This document shows, piece after piece, positions 10,077 to 19,136 of a stretch of 62,962 nt of DNA. The translations under genes and the position numbers were made by a program. The first letter of the stretch is position 1, and each line of letters opens with the position of its first letter. Source of the stretch: an uncultured Caryophanales bacterium (lineage in GTDB: Bacteria; Bacillota_I; Bacilli_A; RFN20; CAG-826); assembly GCA_947302535.1 (NCBI GenBank), contig CAMYVX010000006.1, forward strand, positions 1 to 62,962, read 5' to 3'. The notes under the pieces were generated by a model. It saw only the letters and a list, made by a program, of their open reading frames with translations. It was not told the DNA's origin and made no database searches.

Positions 10077-10271
10077 ATGTCAAGAGTTTGTCCCGTATTA
10101 GGTAAAGGCCCAGTGAGTGGTAACAATCGTTCCCATTCATTAAGAGCCACCCGTCGTAAATGGAACACCAATTTACAAGTCCGTACAGTCGTAGTTGACG
10201 GAAAACCAATGCGTATTAGAATGTCAACACGTGCCTATCGCAGTCTCAATAAACAATATAAAGATAGATAG
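10077..10271 (+). CDS. rpmB: 50S ribosomal protein L28
   Basis: A 64-residue basic protein. The N-terminus SRVCPVLGKGPVSGNNRSH followed by ATRRKWNTNLQ and VDGKPMRIRMSTRA is diagnostic of bL28. Only the first Cys of the zinc-ribbon form is present, so this is the common zinc-free version. Strong SD (AAAGGAGG), own promoter and a terminator immediately downstream make it a monocistronic unit, as in B. subtilis, where rpmB lies near the same prkC-rsgA-rpe cluster that follows here. Confidence 0.97.
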   Translation: MSRVCPVLGKGPVSGNNRSHSLRATRRKWNTNLQVRTVVVDGKPMRIRMSTRAYRSLNKQYKDR

Positions 10272-10290
10272 GTTAAACTACTGAATAGAA

Positions 10291-10317
10291 AAAGCAGCTC
10301 GGAAGCTGCTTTTTTTA
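10291..10317 (+). terminator. intrinsic terminator of rpmB, probably bidirectional
   Basis: Hairpin AAGCAGCT-CGGA-AGCTGCTT followed by a T-run. On the opposite strand the stem is followed by TTTTTCT, so it can also stop transcription of the minus-strand operon whose last stop codon is at 10315. Confidence 0.85.
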
Positions 10318-10974
10318 CATAGATGAATAAAGAATAAACATATTTATCAAATTAAGGAAAGAAATAATTATAAGAAGCCATTCACTAAAGGCTAAGGGAA
10401 TAGTCTTAGGGCGAACATTTATAGTATTGCCATCCTCTAAAGCCTTTTGTTCATACTTTATAGGTTTTGTTAATTTAGGATTCATCAATATCACGAATGT
10501 TGCAAGAGTCAAAATCACTCCAAAGACAAACGTGAAGAAGCCGACTCCTTGGTTAGTCACTTGATAATGACGGAATCCCGCAGTCATTACTAAACCAGAT
10601 AAGACTAAGCTACTAGTAAAAAATATAGAAGCTAAAACAAAATGAAACTTATATAACTTCAAAGGTAAAAATACTAAGAATCCAATCATAATAAAGCAAA
10701 CAATACCCGCAATCGAGGAAGCAATAATTAGTCCATTGGTAAAGGATATATCAAAGCAAGAGAAATAGAAAATAGCAGCAAAAACAGACAAAATAATGGC
10801 AGAATTACCGTAAAAATTATCAATAAATCGACTATTATAGTTAAATTCAAATGGAAACATGTTCTTTGGTGAATACTTATTTTGGTAACGGCTTTTATAG
10901 GAAAAAGAAGACGCCACAAAAAAGATAAGAAAGAACAAAACTGATAAGAGTAAAGCGGTAATACGAATAATCAT
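10315..10974 (-). CDS. six-TM membrane protein, unknown
   Basis: A 219-residue protein with about six predicted membrane helices (near residues 3-24, 57-75, 80-103, 107-130, 141-165, 193-215) and a cytosolic loop rich in Lys and Asp before the last helix. I do not recognise the family. Its ATG overlaps the rpe stop as ATGA, so it is the last cotranscribed gene of the gmk-to-rpe cluster; nothing in the sequence suggests a specific role in that cluster. Confidence 0.7.
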   Translation of the reverse strand: MIIRITALLLSVLFFLIFFVASSFSYKSRYQNKYSPKNMFPFEFNYNSRFIDNFYGNSAIILSVFAAIFYFSCFDISFTNGLIIASSIAGIVCFIMIGFLVFLPLKLYKFHFVLASIFFTSSLVLSGLVMTAGFRHYQVTNQGVGFFTFVFGVILTLATFVILMNPKLTKPIKYEQKALEDGNTINVRPKTIPLAFSEWLLIIISFLNLINMFILYSSM

Positions 10975-11630
10975 CTTTTGAGTTTTTTAATACGTTCAGC
11001 GATATCATCGTGACCGAATAAATATGATCCTGCAACTAAGACATCAGCGCCTGCTAATGTACATTGCTTTCCTGTTATTTCATTTATTCCACCATCGACT
11101 TCGATAAGAACAGGCAAATTGTCTTTTTTGATGTGATATTGAAGTAAGAAGATCTTTCCTAAAGCTTCTGGATTAAATTCTTGTCCGCCAAATCCAGGTT
11201 CTACAGACATAACTAATACTAAGTCAACATAAGGAAGGAGTGGGAATATCTCTTCAGCCTTTGTTCTTGGTTTAATAGAAATGCCAGCTTTCGCACCATT
11301 TTCATGAATGATATCAATGATGTCACGGGCTTCATAAATGTTTTTGCAAGCTTCGTAATGGAAGGTTAAGACATCTGCTCCTGCTTCCACAAAAGTTTTG
11401 GCGTATTTTTTTGGATTATCAATCATGATATGAACGTCATTAATCATCCCATGATTTCCTTTGATGGACTTTAGAACAGGTATACCAAAAGAAATATTAG
11501 GGACAAAATGTCCGTCCATAACATCAAAGTGAAGCCATTTTGCTCCTCCTTTTTCTGCTTGTTGAATTTCTTCTGCAAGTTTTTTGAAATCTGCGCTTAA
11601 GATGGAAGGCGCAACAATAATTTCTCTCAT
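10971..11630 (-). CDS. rpe: ribulose-phosphate 3-epimerase
   Basis: Interconverts ribulose-5-phosphate and xylulose-5-phosphate in the pentose phosphate pathway. TIM-barrel with family motifs APSILSADF (residues 7-15), LHFDVMDGHFVPNISFG, VLVMSVEPGFGGQ and EVDGGIN, including both metal-site Asp/His residues. Length 219 aa is standard. It overlaps rsgA by ATGA, the same order as in B. subtilis (prkC-rsgA-rpe). Confidence 0.97.
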   Translation of the reverse strand: MREIIVAPSILSADFKKLAEEIQQAEKGGAKWLHFDVMDGHFVPNISFGIPVLKSIKGNHGMINDVHIMIDNPKKYAKTFVEAGADVLTFHYEACKNIYEARDIIDIIHENGAKAGISIKPRTKAEEIFPLLPYVDLVLVMSVEPGFGGQEFNPEALGKIFLLQYHIKKDNLPVLIEVDGGINEITGKQCTLAGADVLVAGSYLFGHDDIAERIKKLKR

Positions 11631-12493
11631 TTATAAAACCTCCTAGTTTTAAATATCGCTTCTTGGGAAATCTTTAAATATTCCTGATATGCAATTTCCG
11701 GAATCTTTTTTTGATTCACTGCTTCTTTAATATCACACTTACCTTCAGAAATATGTAGACAATTGGGATAATAGCATTTTTCATATCTTTCATAACAGCC
11801 AGGGAAATACATGGCTAAATCTTCTTTATATAATTCTAAGTCAAGTGAAGAAAACCCTGGAGTGTCAACAATAAAACCATTTTGATAAGGAAGAAGTATA
11901 ACTTCTTTAGTCTTATGCTTTCCTCTTCCTAAAGCCCAGGAGTATTCTCCCACTTCACGAGCAAAATTCTCATCGATAGAATTAACTAGAGATGATTTAC
12001 CAACGCCAGTTTGTCCAATAAGACATGAAGTCTTGTTAGCAAAAATAGATCTAACTTCGTCTAGACCTTCCTTTGTCTTATTTGAAACAATATGAATCTC
12101 GATATTCAAAGTATTAAAAACATCTAAAATCTCTTTAACTTTGTTATCATCATTAAATTCATCTGATTTAGTTAAAATTATTATTGATTTAATTCCATTG
12201 GAATTAGCGTATGTAATATATTTAAACAAAAGTGAATAAGAGAACTCGGGCTTAGTTAGTGATTGAACAATAATCATTTGGTCTAGATTAGCCACTACTG
12301 GTCTTTTCAAGAAAGACGTACGTTCATAAATAAAAGTAATAACACAGTTCTCTTCATTTACATCAACTCTATCGCCAACAACTGGTTTAGTTTTTTTAAT
12401 ACGGAAAAGACCACGAGCGGGCACTTTAAAAATTATTCCATCTGCAAGAACAGAATAGATACCACAACTAAGTGCAACAATCCTTCCTTCCAT
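11627..12493 (-). CDS. rsgA: ribosome small subunit GTPase RsgA
   Basis: Circularly permuted GTPase that checks late 30S assembly and releases on GTP hydrolysis. Order seen: N-terminal OB-fold (residues 1-70), G4-like LTKSDE, then G1 GQTGVGKSSLVNS, G3 DTPGFSS, and a C-terminal zinc site with Cys and His (CYERYEKCYYPNCLHISEGKC). Length 288 aa is normal. Its start overlaps the prkC stop by one base (TAATG). Confidence 0.97.
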   Translation of the reverse strand: MEGRIVALSCGIYSVLADGIIFKVPARGLFRIKKTKPVVGDRVDVNEENCVITFIYERTSFLKRPVVANLDQMIIVQSLTKPEFSYSLLFKYITYANSNGIKSIIILTKSDEFNDDNKVKEILDVFNTLNIEIHIVSNKTKEGLDEVRSIFANKTSCLIGQTGVGKSSLVNSIDENFAREVGEYSWALGRGKHKTKEVILLPYQNGFIVDTPGFSSLDLELYKEDLAMYFPGCYERYEKCYYPNCLHISEGKCDIKEAVNQKKIPEIAYQEYLKISQEAIFKTRRFYK

Positions 12494-13380
12494 TATTTAA
12501 ACCCGAAAATCTTCGATAAAAGTCCTTTCTTTTCTTTAAAAAGCTCTGGATGAGAATTAAGTTCTACTAATTCATCATGGAATTCTCTAGCTGTTAAATA
12601 TCTTTCTTTTAGCCTCTTTGCAGTGGCTTTTTGAATTATTCTTTCAACTTCACGTGGACAGTTTGGAAGATACTTCTTAGGCGAAGGAAACTTATCCTTA
12701 ATATGAGAAACAGCAATAGCAACCGCATCCCCTTCGGTAAACGGAAGATGCCCGGTGACCAATTCAAAGAATGTGACACCCGCCGAATAAATATCTGATT
12801 GGGCCGATGCAGCTTTGCCTTTTGCAATTTCAGGAGCAATATAATGGACTGATCCCACAATCTCTTTGCTCTCAATTGGATTAGTAATATCTAATCCATC
12901 CGCTTCGGCAATCCCAAAGTCGCCTAATTTAATAGTTCCATCTTGAAGAAGAAAAATATTTTGAGGCTTAATATCGCGGTGGATAATGTTATGGTCATGA
13001 GCGTATTGTAAAGCTGAAGTTAATTGAATCATAATACTCAAAGCTTCAGAGATAGGAAGTGGAGAACGGAAATCTAAAACATCTTTTAATGTTTGTCCTC
13101 CAATGAACTCGTTCGTAATATAAGGACGGCCATCAATTGTCCCATTGTTATAAACTTTAACAATATTCGGATGATTTAAACTTGCCGCAATGGTAGCTTC
13201 ATTTTTAAAACGTTTCAAATTAACGGGGTTTTTCATCACGTCTTCTCTAATCAATTTGATAGCAACACGTTTACGAGAAATAATATCAGTCGCTTCATAG
13301 ACTTCTGACATACCACCATGTCCAACGCGGCCATTGATATGGTAACGGCCGTCAATTAAAGAACCAATCTTGATTGGCAT
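12493..13380 (-). CDS. prkC: Ser/Thr protein kinase, PrkC-type but lacking TM and PASTA domains
   Basis: Hanks-type kinase. Glycine loop GHGGMSEVYEA (20-30), catalytic lysine VAIK (K42), HRDIKPQN (134-141), GDFG (153-156), APE and C-lobe motifs are intact, so it should be active. The protein stops at 295 residues, right after the kinase domain (tail KKGLLSKIFGFK), where PrkC/StkP normally continue with a membrane helix and three or four PASTA repeats (about 600-660 aa). The stop overlaps the rsgA start, so nothing was lost to a visible frameshift. It sits next to its cognate phosphatase gene and probably acts in the cytosol. Confidence 0.92.
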   Translation of the reverse strand: MPIKIGSLIDGRYHINGRVGHGGMSEVYEATDIISRKRVAIKLIREDVMKNPVNLKRFKNEATIAASLNHPNIVKVYNNGTIDGRPYITNEFIGGQTLKDVLDFRSPLPISEALSIMIQLTSALQYAHDHNIIHRDIKPQNIFLLQDGTIKLGDFGIAEADGLDITNPIESKEIVGSVHYIAPEIAKGKAASAQSDIYSAGVTFFELVTGHLPFTEGDAVAIAVSHIKDKFPSPKKYLPNCPREVERIIQKATAKRLKERYLTAREFHDELVELNSHPELFKEKKGLLSKIFGFK

Positions 13381-14136
13381 TTATTCTTTAGCCTCCCATA
13401 ATGCAATTGCGATATTATCACTACCTCCATTAGCATTGGCTAAGGAAATTAATTCGTGTACTTTTTGATGGGTGGTATCATCGCTTTTTAAAATAGCGGC
13501 GATATTACCTTCTTCAACATTGTTATATAAACCATCACTACACACTAACACAGATTCATTAGTGTATGGTCTAACTCTTACATCCATATTTAAGGATGGG
13601 AAAATTCCTAAAGCATTCATCAAAACATGACGTTTTGGATGAGTCTTCATCTCATCTTTAGTGATTTTTCCAATTCTATATAAATAGCCAACATAACTCT
13701 GGTCTTCGGTAATCTGATCGAATTGACGGTTTCTTAAAATGTAGGCACGCGAATCACCAACCTGACAAGAAATTAGATGAGAATGATAAATTAACACTAG
13801 TGTTAAAGTTGTGCCCATCCCTTCATAGTTAGGGTTTCTTTGTGATTCATTATAAACCTCTCTATTGGCTTTTCTCACAATCTTATTTACCCAACTAATC
13901 GCAGTAAAGTGATTAAGGAATTTTTGTTTTTGTTCAAAAGATTCACTAATTAATTTACTCGCCATCTCTGCGGCGTACTCACCTTTATTTTGTCCGCCCA
14001 TGCCATCACAAACAATTAAAAGAATATTTCCTTTAATGTTCACACTAGAAACGACACGGTCTTCGTTGGTCAAACGAACTTTACCGATATCGGTCAAAGA
14101 ATAATATGTTCCAGCTACGTATTGTTTATTTCCCAT
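13381..14136 (-). CDS. prpC: PP2C-family Ser/Thr phosphatase
   Basis: Removes phosphates placed by the adjacent kinase. PPM motifs with metal-binding Asp residues are visible: VRLTNEDRV (motif 1), VCDGMGGQNKGEYAA (motif 2), GDSRAYILR, and the C-terminal GGSDNIAIALW. Length 251 aa matches PrpC/Stp1. I choose the ATG at 14136 (AAAGG at 9 nt) rather than the in-frame TTG three codons upstream; it overlaps the rlmN end by 11 nt. The kinase ATG follows directly after its stop. Confidence 0.95.
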   Translation of the reverse strand: MGNKQYVAGTYYSLTDIGKVRLTNEDRVVSSVNIKGNILLIVCDGMGGQNKGEYAAEMASKLISESFEQKQKFLNHFTAISWVNKIVRKANREVYNESQRNPNYEGMGTTLTLVLIYHSHLISCQVGDSRAYILRNRQFDQITEDQSYVGYLYRIGKITKDEMKTHPKRHVLMNALGIFPSLNMDVRVRPYTNESVLVCSDGLYNNVEEGNIAAILKSDDTTHQKVHELISLANANGGSDNIAIALWEAKE

Positions 14137-15172
14137 TGTCTTCAACCTTTGCTCTTAATTGTCCGCATGCCGCATCGATATCTGAGCCGAACTCCTTTCT
14201 TATTGTCGCGGTGACACCGCCCTTAGTTAAATAATCTAAAAATGCATGTACTCGATTGCCACTACTACGATGATAATCGTTTTTATCAGTTTCATTATAA
14301 GGGATTAAATTAACGTATCCCATCGTGCCTTTGATTAACTTAATCAACTCTTTAGCGCATTCCTCTGTGTCGTTAACATGATCGATTAATAAATACTCAT
14401 AAGTTACTCTTCTACCACTGATGGTTTCATATTCTTTAACCGCAGGCAATAAAACTTCAAGAGGATAAGCTTTATTAATTTTCATTAATTTATTTCTTAA
14501 TTCATTGTTAGGAGCGTGAAGAGAAATCGCTAAATTAGTTTGTAAACCTTCGCGTGCATACTTATGTATGCCTTCAATAATTCCACAAGTAGAAACAGTA
14601 ATATGTCGAGCTCCAATTGCTAATCCTTTAGGGTGATTCAAGATACGGATAAAATCCATCACATTATCATAATTATCAAAAGGTTCGCCCGTTCCCATAA
14701 CAACAATATGAGTAACTCTTTCTCCTTTACCTTCTTCTTTAAGAAGTTTGTTAATCAAGAGAACTTGTCCCATCATTTCTTCAGGAAGGAGATTTCTTTG
14801 TTTACCTAACAAACCAGATGAGCAGAAGGAACATCCCATATTGCAGCCAACTTGGCTAGAAACACAAACAGCGTTCCCATATGAATAACGCATCAAAACG
14901 CATTCTACTTTTTTACCATCATTTAGCTCAACAAGGAGTTTAACTGTTCCATCTTTACTCTCTTGTTTTAAGAATATTTTAGGGAGTTCTAAGCAATACT
15001 TTTCTTTTAAAACTTCACGGAATTTTAATGAAATATCACTCATTTCGTCGAAGTTTTGAGCCTTTTTTTCATAAATCCACGTATAAAGTTGGATGGCTCT
15101 ATATGGCTTTTGGCCTTCCTCCACCATCAACTTTTGTAGCTTGTTCATTTCCATTCCGTAAAGGTTAATCAT
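14126..15172 (-). CDS. rlmN: dual-specificity RNA methyltransferase RlmN
   Basis: Radical-SAM enzyme methylating C2 of A2503 in 23S rRNA and A37 in some tRNAs. The radical-SAM cluster motif is CNMGCSFCSSG (CxxxCxxC), with VVMGTGEPFDNYDNV, the ISLHAPNNELRNKLM region, and the C-terminal AACGQLR whose Cys (with the mid-protein Cys) is needed for catalysis. Length 348 aa is standard. The start at 15172 has AAGG at 9 nt and overlaps the RsmB-like gene by 8 nt. Confidence 0.97.
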   Translation of the reverse strand: MINLYGMEMNKLQKLMVEEGQKPYRAIQLYTWIYEKKAQNFDEMSDISLKFREVLKEKYCLELPKIFLKQESKDGTVKLLVELNDGKKVECVLMRYSYGNAVCVSSQVGCNMGCSFCSSGLLGKQRNLLPEEMMGQVLLINKLLKEEGKGERVTHIVVMGTGEPFDNYDNVMDFIRILNHPKGLAIGARHITVSTCGIIEGIHKYAREGLQTNLAISLHAPNNELRNKLMKINKAYPLEVLLPAVKEYETISGRRVTYEYLLIDHVNDTEECAKELIKLIKGTMGYVNLIPYNETDKNDYHRSSGNRVHAFLDYLTKGGVTATIRKEFGSDIDAACGQLRAKVEDNGK

Positions 15173-16406
15173 CTTTTTTGACCTTCCTTAAAATCGCATA
15201 GAACAAGGATGTGGAATATTTATCAAATGGGAAAAATTGTTTTTGTTTAATTAAAACAAAATCAGGATACTCACTTAAGAATGAAGCAATTTGTCTTCTT
15301 CCTTCTTTATCGTTAAGCGTTGGAACGATGTAAATTAATTCTCCACCTTCTTCAACAAATGGAGCAAAAGAAGTTAATGTTTCTTTTTGACGAGTCAAAC
15401 TCTCATCTATCTTATTAGAAGATAAACGGAAATAACAATCTGGATACTTACGAAGTAAATCTAGCTCAGAGTTCTCAGGCACAACTATAATCGTATGGGA
15501 TGGTTGACTTAAAATTGTAATTGCTTCTTGGGGTTTTGCTTCATAAAGATTGATTTTACTCAAGCCATATTCTTCTAATAATTTCTTGGTGGGGAAATAT
15601 GTCTTTGGATTATCAGTAATGATTTCATAAGAAAGATTATTACTAAAGCGAAGATACATTTGTTCAATTAAAGAATTTAAAGAGGAGGAGGAATAGATCA
15701 CTAACCCCCTTAATGGATCAATCTCGCTATCATTAAAAATGCATTCATAAGCAGGATTCATTCTAATGAGTTGAGAAGATATGTTTTTCTCTTTTTCTTC
15801 TTTAACTACATATTCTTTAAATTCGGAATCTTTGAAAGAATTACTATCCTTCAATAATTCTTCTTTAAAAGATTCATCTTTTAATCTATAGAAGTTCCTC
15901 GTCGTATGCATGTTTGCACGCAAAATTGCGTAAGTTCTATTCTCACCAAAATGTTTCTTCCACATCCTGATAATAAAATCAGGAGTGTTATAACGAATTC
16001 TTAAATAATCAATACTTCCTTTTTCAAATTCAGGAGGTACTAGATCTTCACGAGCTTTTAATTTTTCATCTAACTTATCAAAGTTTATATCTTTTTTATC
16101 CGCTAAAAGACCTTCGACATATTTTTGGGCTTTACCTTCATCAATCTTATGAACAAACAAAGAATTCACAATATAAACAAAAAGTGGATATCGAACAGTT
16201 TTTGAAATCTCGGGATATTCTTTATTTACAAAAGCATCAAGAAGACAGTAATGTCTCATGCTCGAAGCCGCTAAAGAAGAAATTATATTCTTATCTTGAA
16301 GAGCAAGTTTTTCGTTTTTGAAATTTTTATTTAAAGACAAGGAAAAAAGGACATGGTTATCCACTACATCACTAATGATTTTGCTAGCAATGATAATTTC
16401 CTTCAT
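15165..16406 (-). CDS. RsmB-like protein, probably catalytically inactive
   Basis: Occupies the rsmB position before rlmN and has the RsmB layout: NusB-like helical domain (residues about 1-125), a linker matching the family (RYNTPDFIIRMWKKHFGENR) and a Rossmann-like domain. The catalytic features are gone. The SAM loop (normally CAAPGGKT) reads IYSSSSLNSL, the DAPCSG motif reads VPENSE, and the YSTCS strand reads YIVPTL, so neither catalytic Cys is present. The surrounding scaffold (ESLTRQKETL, VEEGGELIYI, FLSEYPDF) is still alignable, and the frame is intact over 413 codons, which argues for a maintained pseudoenzyme rather than decay. It may still bind rRNA. Four nucleotides separate it from the upstream gene. 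Confidence 0.8.
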   Translation of the reverse strand: MKEIIIASKIISDVVDNHVLFSLSLNKNFKNEKLALQDKNIISSLAASSMRHYCLLDAFVNKEYPEISKTVRYPLFVYIVNSLFVHKIDEGKAQKYVEGLLADKKDINFDKLDEKLKAREDLVPPEFEKGSIDYLRIRYNTPDFIIRMWKKHFGENRTYAILRANMHTTRNFYRLKDESFKEELLKDSNSFKDSEFKEYVVKEEKEKNISSQLIRMNPAYECIFNDSEIDPLRGLVIYSSSSLNSLIEQMYLRFSNNLSYEIITDNPKTYFPTKKLLEEYGLSKINLYEAKPQEAITILSQPSHTIIVVPENSELDLLRKYPDCYFRLSSNKIDESLTRQKETLTSFAPFVEEGGELIYIVPTLNDKEGRRQIASFLSEYPDFVLIKQKQFFPFDKYSTSLFYAILRKVKKDD

Positions 16407-16409
16407 AAA

Positions 16410-16868
16410 TTATTTCAATTTATCTTTCACATCAGCGAAGATGTCGCCAGTATAAATTTGATCTGGTCCATCGCCTTCGTCGAGTTCATCTTCATATTCA
16501 TCATCGACATCAACGAGATTATCTGAAGCAATATAACGTGGGTAATCTTTGTTAAGTAATTTATAACGGTCATCTTCCGAATAATAAACAAAAGTTAAGT
16601 GCTTGTTGATGGCTAAATCACCAATTGACGATAAAACAAAAGAAGCGACTTCGTCTTGCAAAACTTTGACCTTCAGAGGCGCTAAAATTTCGATATAGAT
16701 ATTCCATGATGTTTGCTCTACTCCATTATGAAAAACCATGGAACTTGAACCAACAAAATTAATGTCATCTTCATCCACTTCGTATAACTTAGCAAGCGAA
16801 GGAGTGAGTTCGCGAGATAATCTACCAACGACAAATTGGTCTAAACCGTAAAACTTAACTGTAATCAT
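16410..16868 (-). CDS. DUF1904-like small protein with acidic tail
   Basis: A 152-residue protein. The first ~110 residues (MITVKFYGLDQF, then FNIYIEILAPL-type strand and a helix) resemble DUF1904, small Firmicute proteins with a tautomerase-like fold; I am only moderately sure. The last 40 residues are strongly acidic (VDDEYEDELDEGDGPDQ). There is no N-terminal Pro after Met, so tautomerase catalysis is not suggested. It stands between priA and the RsmB-like gene, where def and fmt lie in B. subtilis. A TATAAT box and AAGGA precede it, so it probably heads its own transcription unit. Confidence 0.6.
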   Translation of the reverse strand: MITVKFYGLDQFVVGRLSRELTPSLAKLYEVDEDDINFVGSSSMVFHNGVEQTSWNIYIEILAPLKVKVLQDEVASFVLSSIGDLAINKHLTFVYYSEDDRYKLLNKDYPRYIASDNLVDVDDEYEDELDEGDGPDQIYTGDIFADVKDKLK

Positions 16869-16927
16869 AATTAAACCATCCTTAAAACAGATAGAATAAT
16901 TATAAAGGAATATTTACATTTTTTATA

Positions 16928-19123
16928 CTAAAAATTGTAAGGATCAACGTTAATTGAAATATTTAAAGAACTGTTCATTCCAAAATGAGATAGAATCTTT
17001 TTTAAAACATCTTGAACTTTTTTATAATCTCGGTACTTAACGATCACTGTTCTTAAAACATTATCATCATAAGTAGCAAGATAAGGAGTAATAGGTCCAA
17101 GGACATCAACACTATCGATATGATATTGGCGGATATAATCGGCAAGATTAAAAGCCAAGTTAACTACCTTTTCTTCGTTCTTCCCGGAAACATTAATTGA
17201 GGCCACATAACAATAAGGAGGATAGTTAGATATTTTTCTCATTCCCATCTCCTTGGTGTAGAAAAGATTATAGTTTTGTTGGGCTGCTAAAGTTATAGCA
17301 TAATGTGTAGGATTGTAGGTTTGAATAAAGGCTTCGCCCTTTTTATCATTTCTTCCACTTCTACCTACAGCTTGCGTAATTAATTGAAATACTCTTTCAT
17401 TGCTTCGATAAGTTGGCATCGATAGGCCAATATCCGCTAAAACAATGCCAACAAGAGTGACATCTGGGAAATCATGGCCCTTAGCGATCATCTGTGTTCC
17501 AATAAGTATATCAGCCTCTTTGTTGCGAAAAGACTCAACAATTGACGGTATTTTTGTTCTAATCTTTGCCGAATCGCTATCTAAACGAAGTGTTCTAGCA
17601 TTGGGATAAAGCTTCTTAACTTCATCCTCAATTCTTTCGGTACCAAATCCAGTTTTAAGTAAAGATTCACTTCCACACTTAGGGCATGAGGAAGGATATA
17701 ATTCAATATGACCACAGTGATGGCATTTCAATAAATTATCAATACGATGATAGGTTAATGATATGCCACAATTAGGGCATCTAAATATATGACCACACTT
17801 ACGACACGTTAAAGTTGTGGAATAACCTCTTCTATTAATTAACAAGATCGCTTGTTCGTGATTCTCTAATACTCTACTTAGTGCTTTTCTTAAAGGTAAT
17901 GAGAAGATATAAGAATCGCGATCAATATTTCGGTAATCAGCTAAATTCACAATAGTGGTTTTAGGAAGGGGTTGTTGGTTAATTCTTTTATCTAATGATA
18001 AAAGATGATAAACATTTTTGCTGGCCCTTGCTTTGCTCTCTAATGATGGAGTGGCGCTTCCAAGGAGAACTTTTGCGTGGTGCATTTTTCCTCTTATAAT
18101 GGCTACTTCACGGGCGTGGTAGAAAGGTGGAGTATCTTGTTTATAAGACTCCACATGCTCTTCATCAAGAATAATAAGACCAATATTTTCTAAAGGAGCA
18201 AATATCGCACTTCTTGCCCCTACAACAACACGACATTCACCTTTTGAAATCTTTCGATACTCATCATATTTTTCTGCTGGAGTCAGTTCGCTATGTAATA
18301 TAGCTACTTCACCTTTAAAGCGACGGATGAAATATTCATTCATCATCGGGGTTAATGATATTTCTGGAACCAGCATCAAAACTGTTTTGCCTTGTTTTAA
18401 AACATAATCTGATAAAGAAAGATAAACTTCGCTTTTTCCACTACCAGTAACACCTTGAAGAAGATAGACTTCATCGTCAGAATCAATGAATTCATCGACG
18501 ACTTTTTGCTGGTCCACTGTTAAAGAAGGGATTTCTTTTTCTTCATATGTTGGCAATTTTAGCCTTCGCTTTTCCTCTTTTTGAATGGCGATTCTTTTTG
18601 AAAGAAGGAGCTTGCTAACTATAGAAGCAGAGTTGACTTCTTTTTTTAAAACTCTTCCTTCATTTTTAATCAATCGCAATATTTCAATTTGCTTATTAGT
18701 TAGGCCAGTTTCATCTTCATTAACAACATATAAATAATCTTCGTAAGCAATCTTTGGTTTCTTTAAAGCCGAACTCTTTGGCGATAAAGAAGGAGGAAGC
18801 ATTGTCTGAAGAACTTTAATTTTGGGACTTAAATAATATGAAGAGATTTGTTCCGCTAAAGAAAGAAGATCATCATTTAATAAAGGGGTATGGTCAATTA
18901 TTTCTTCAATAAAACCATACTTTAATCCGGTTTCTTCTTCTAACTCTATTGGAGTTTTATTTGTCTCTTCAACCTTCGTAACATAGCCAACAATTTCGCG
19001 ATTATTAAAAGTGACTTTGACACGATAACCAGCATCAATTTTCTCATCTCCGTCATAAAGATAAGAAAAAGGACGATTCAACGTAAGACTCGTATATTCA
19101 GTAAGAATTTCCACAAGTTTCAT
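16928..19123 (-). CDS. priA: primosomal replication restart helicase PriA
   Basis: 3'-5' helicase that reloads the replisome at stalled forks. Visible: N-terminal DNA-binding domain, Walker A GVTGSGKSEVYL, LILDEEHVESYKQD (DEEH), GSATPSLES, the paired zinc sites from CRKCGHIFRCPNCG to CPKCGS, and helicase motifs V-VI (QMIAKGHDFPDV, QAVGRSGR). Length 731 aa is close to family size (about 800). Gmk lies 13 nt upstream; rpoZ and coaBC, which separate them in B. subtilis, are absent here. Confidence 0.97.
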   Translation of the reverse strand: MKLVEILTEYTSLTLNRPFSYLYDGDEKIDAGYRVKVTFNNREIVGYVTKVEETNKTPIELEEETGLKYGFIEEIIDHTPLLNDDLLSLAEQISSYYLSPKIKVLQTMLPPSLSPKSSALKKPKIAYEDYLYVVNEDETGLTNKQIEILRLIKNEGRVLKKEVNSASIVSKLLLSKRIAIQKEEKRRLKLPTYEEKEIPSLTVDQQKVVDEFIDSDDEVYLLQGVTGSGKSEVYLSLSDYVLKQGKTVLMLVPEISLTPMMNEYFIRRFKGEVAILHSELTPAEKYDEYRKISKGECRVVVGARSAIFAPLENIGLIILDEEHVESYKQDTPPFYHAREVAIIRGKMHHAKVLLGSATPSLESKARASKNVYHLLSLDKRINQQPLPKTTIVNLADYRNIDRDSYIFSLPLRKALSRVLENHEQAILLINRRGYSTTLTCRKCGHIFRCPNCGISLTYHRIDNLLKCHHCGHIELYPSSCPKCGSESLLKTGFGTERIEDEVKKLYPNARTLRLDSDSAKIRTKIPSIVESFRNKEADILIGTQMIAKGHDFPDVTLVGIVLADIGLSMPTYRSNERVFQLITQAVGRSGRNDKKGEAFIQTYNPTHYAITLAAQQNYNLFYTKEMGMRKISNYPPYCYVASINVSGKNEEKVVNLAFNLADYIRQYHIDSVDVLGPITPYLATYDDNVLRTVIVKYRDYKKVQDVLKKILSHFGMNSSLNISINVDPYNF

Positions 19124-19136
19124 GCTTAATAGTCCT

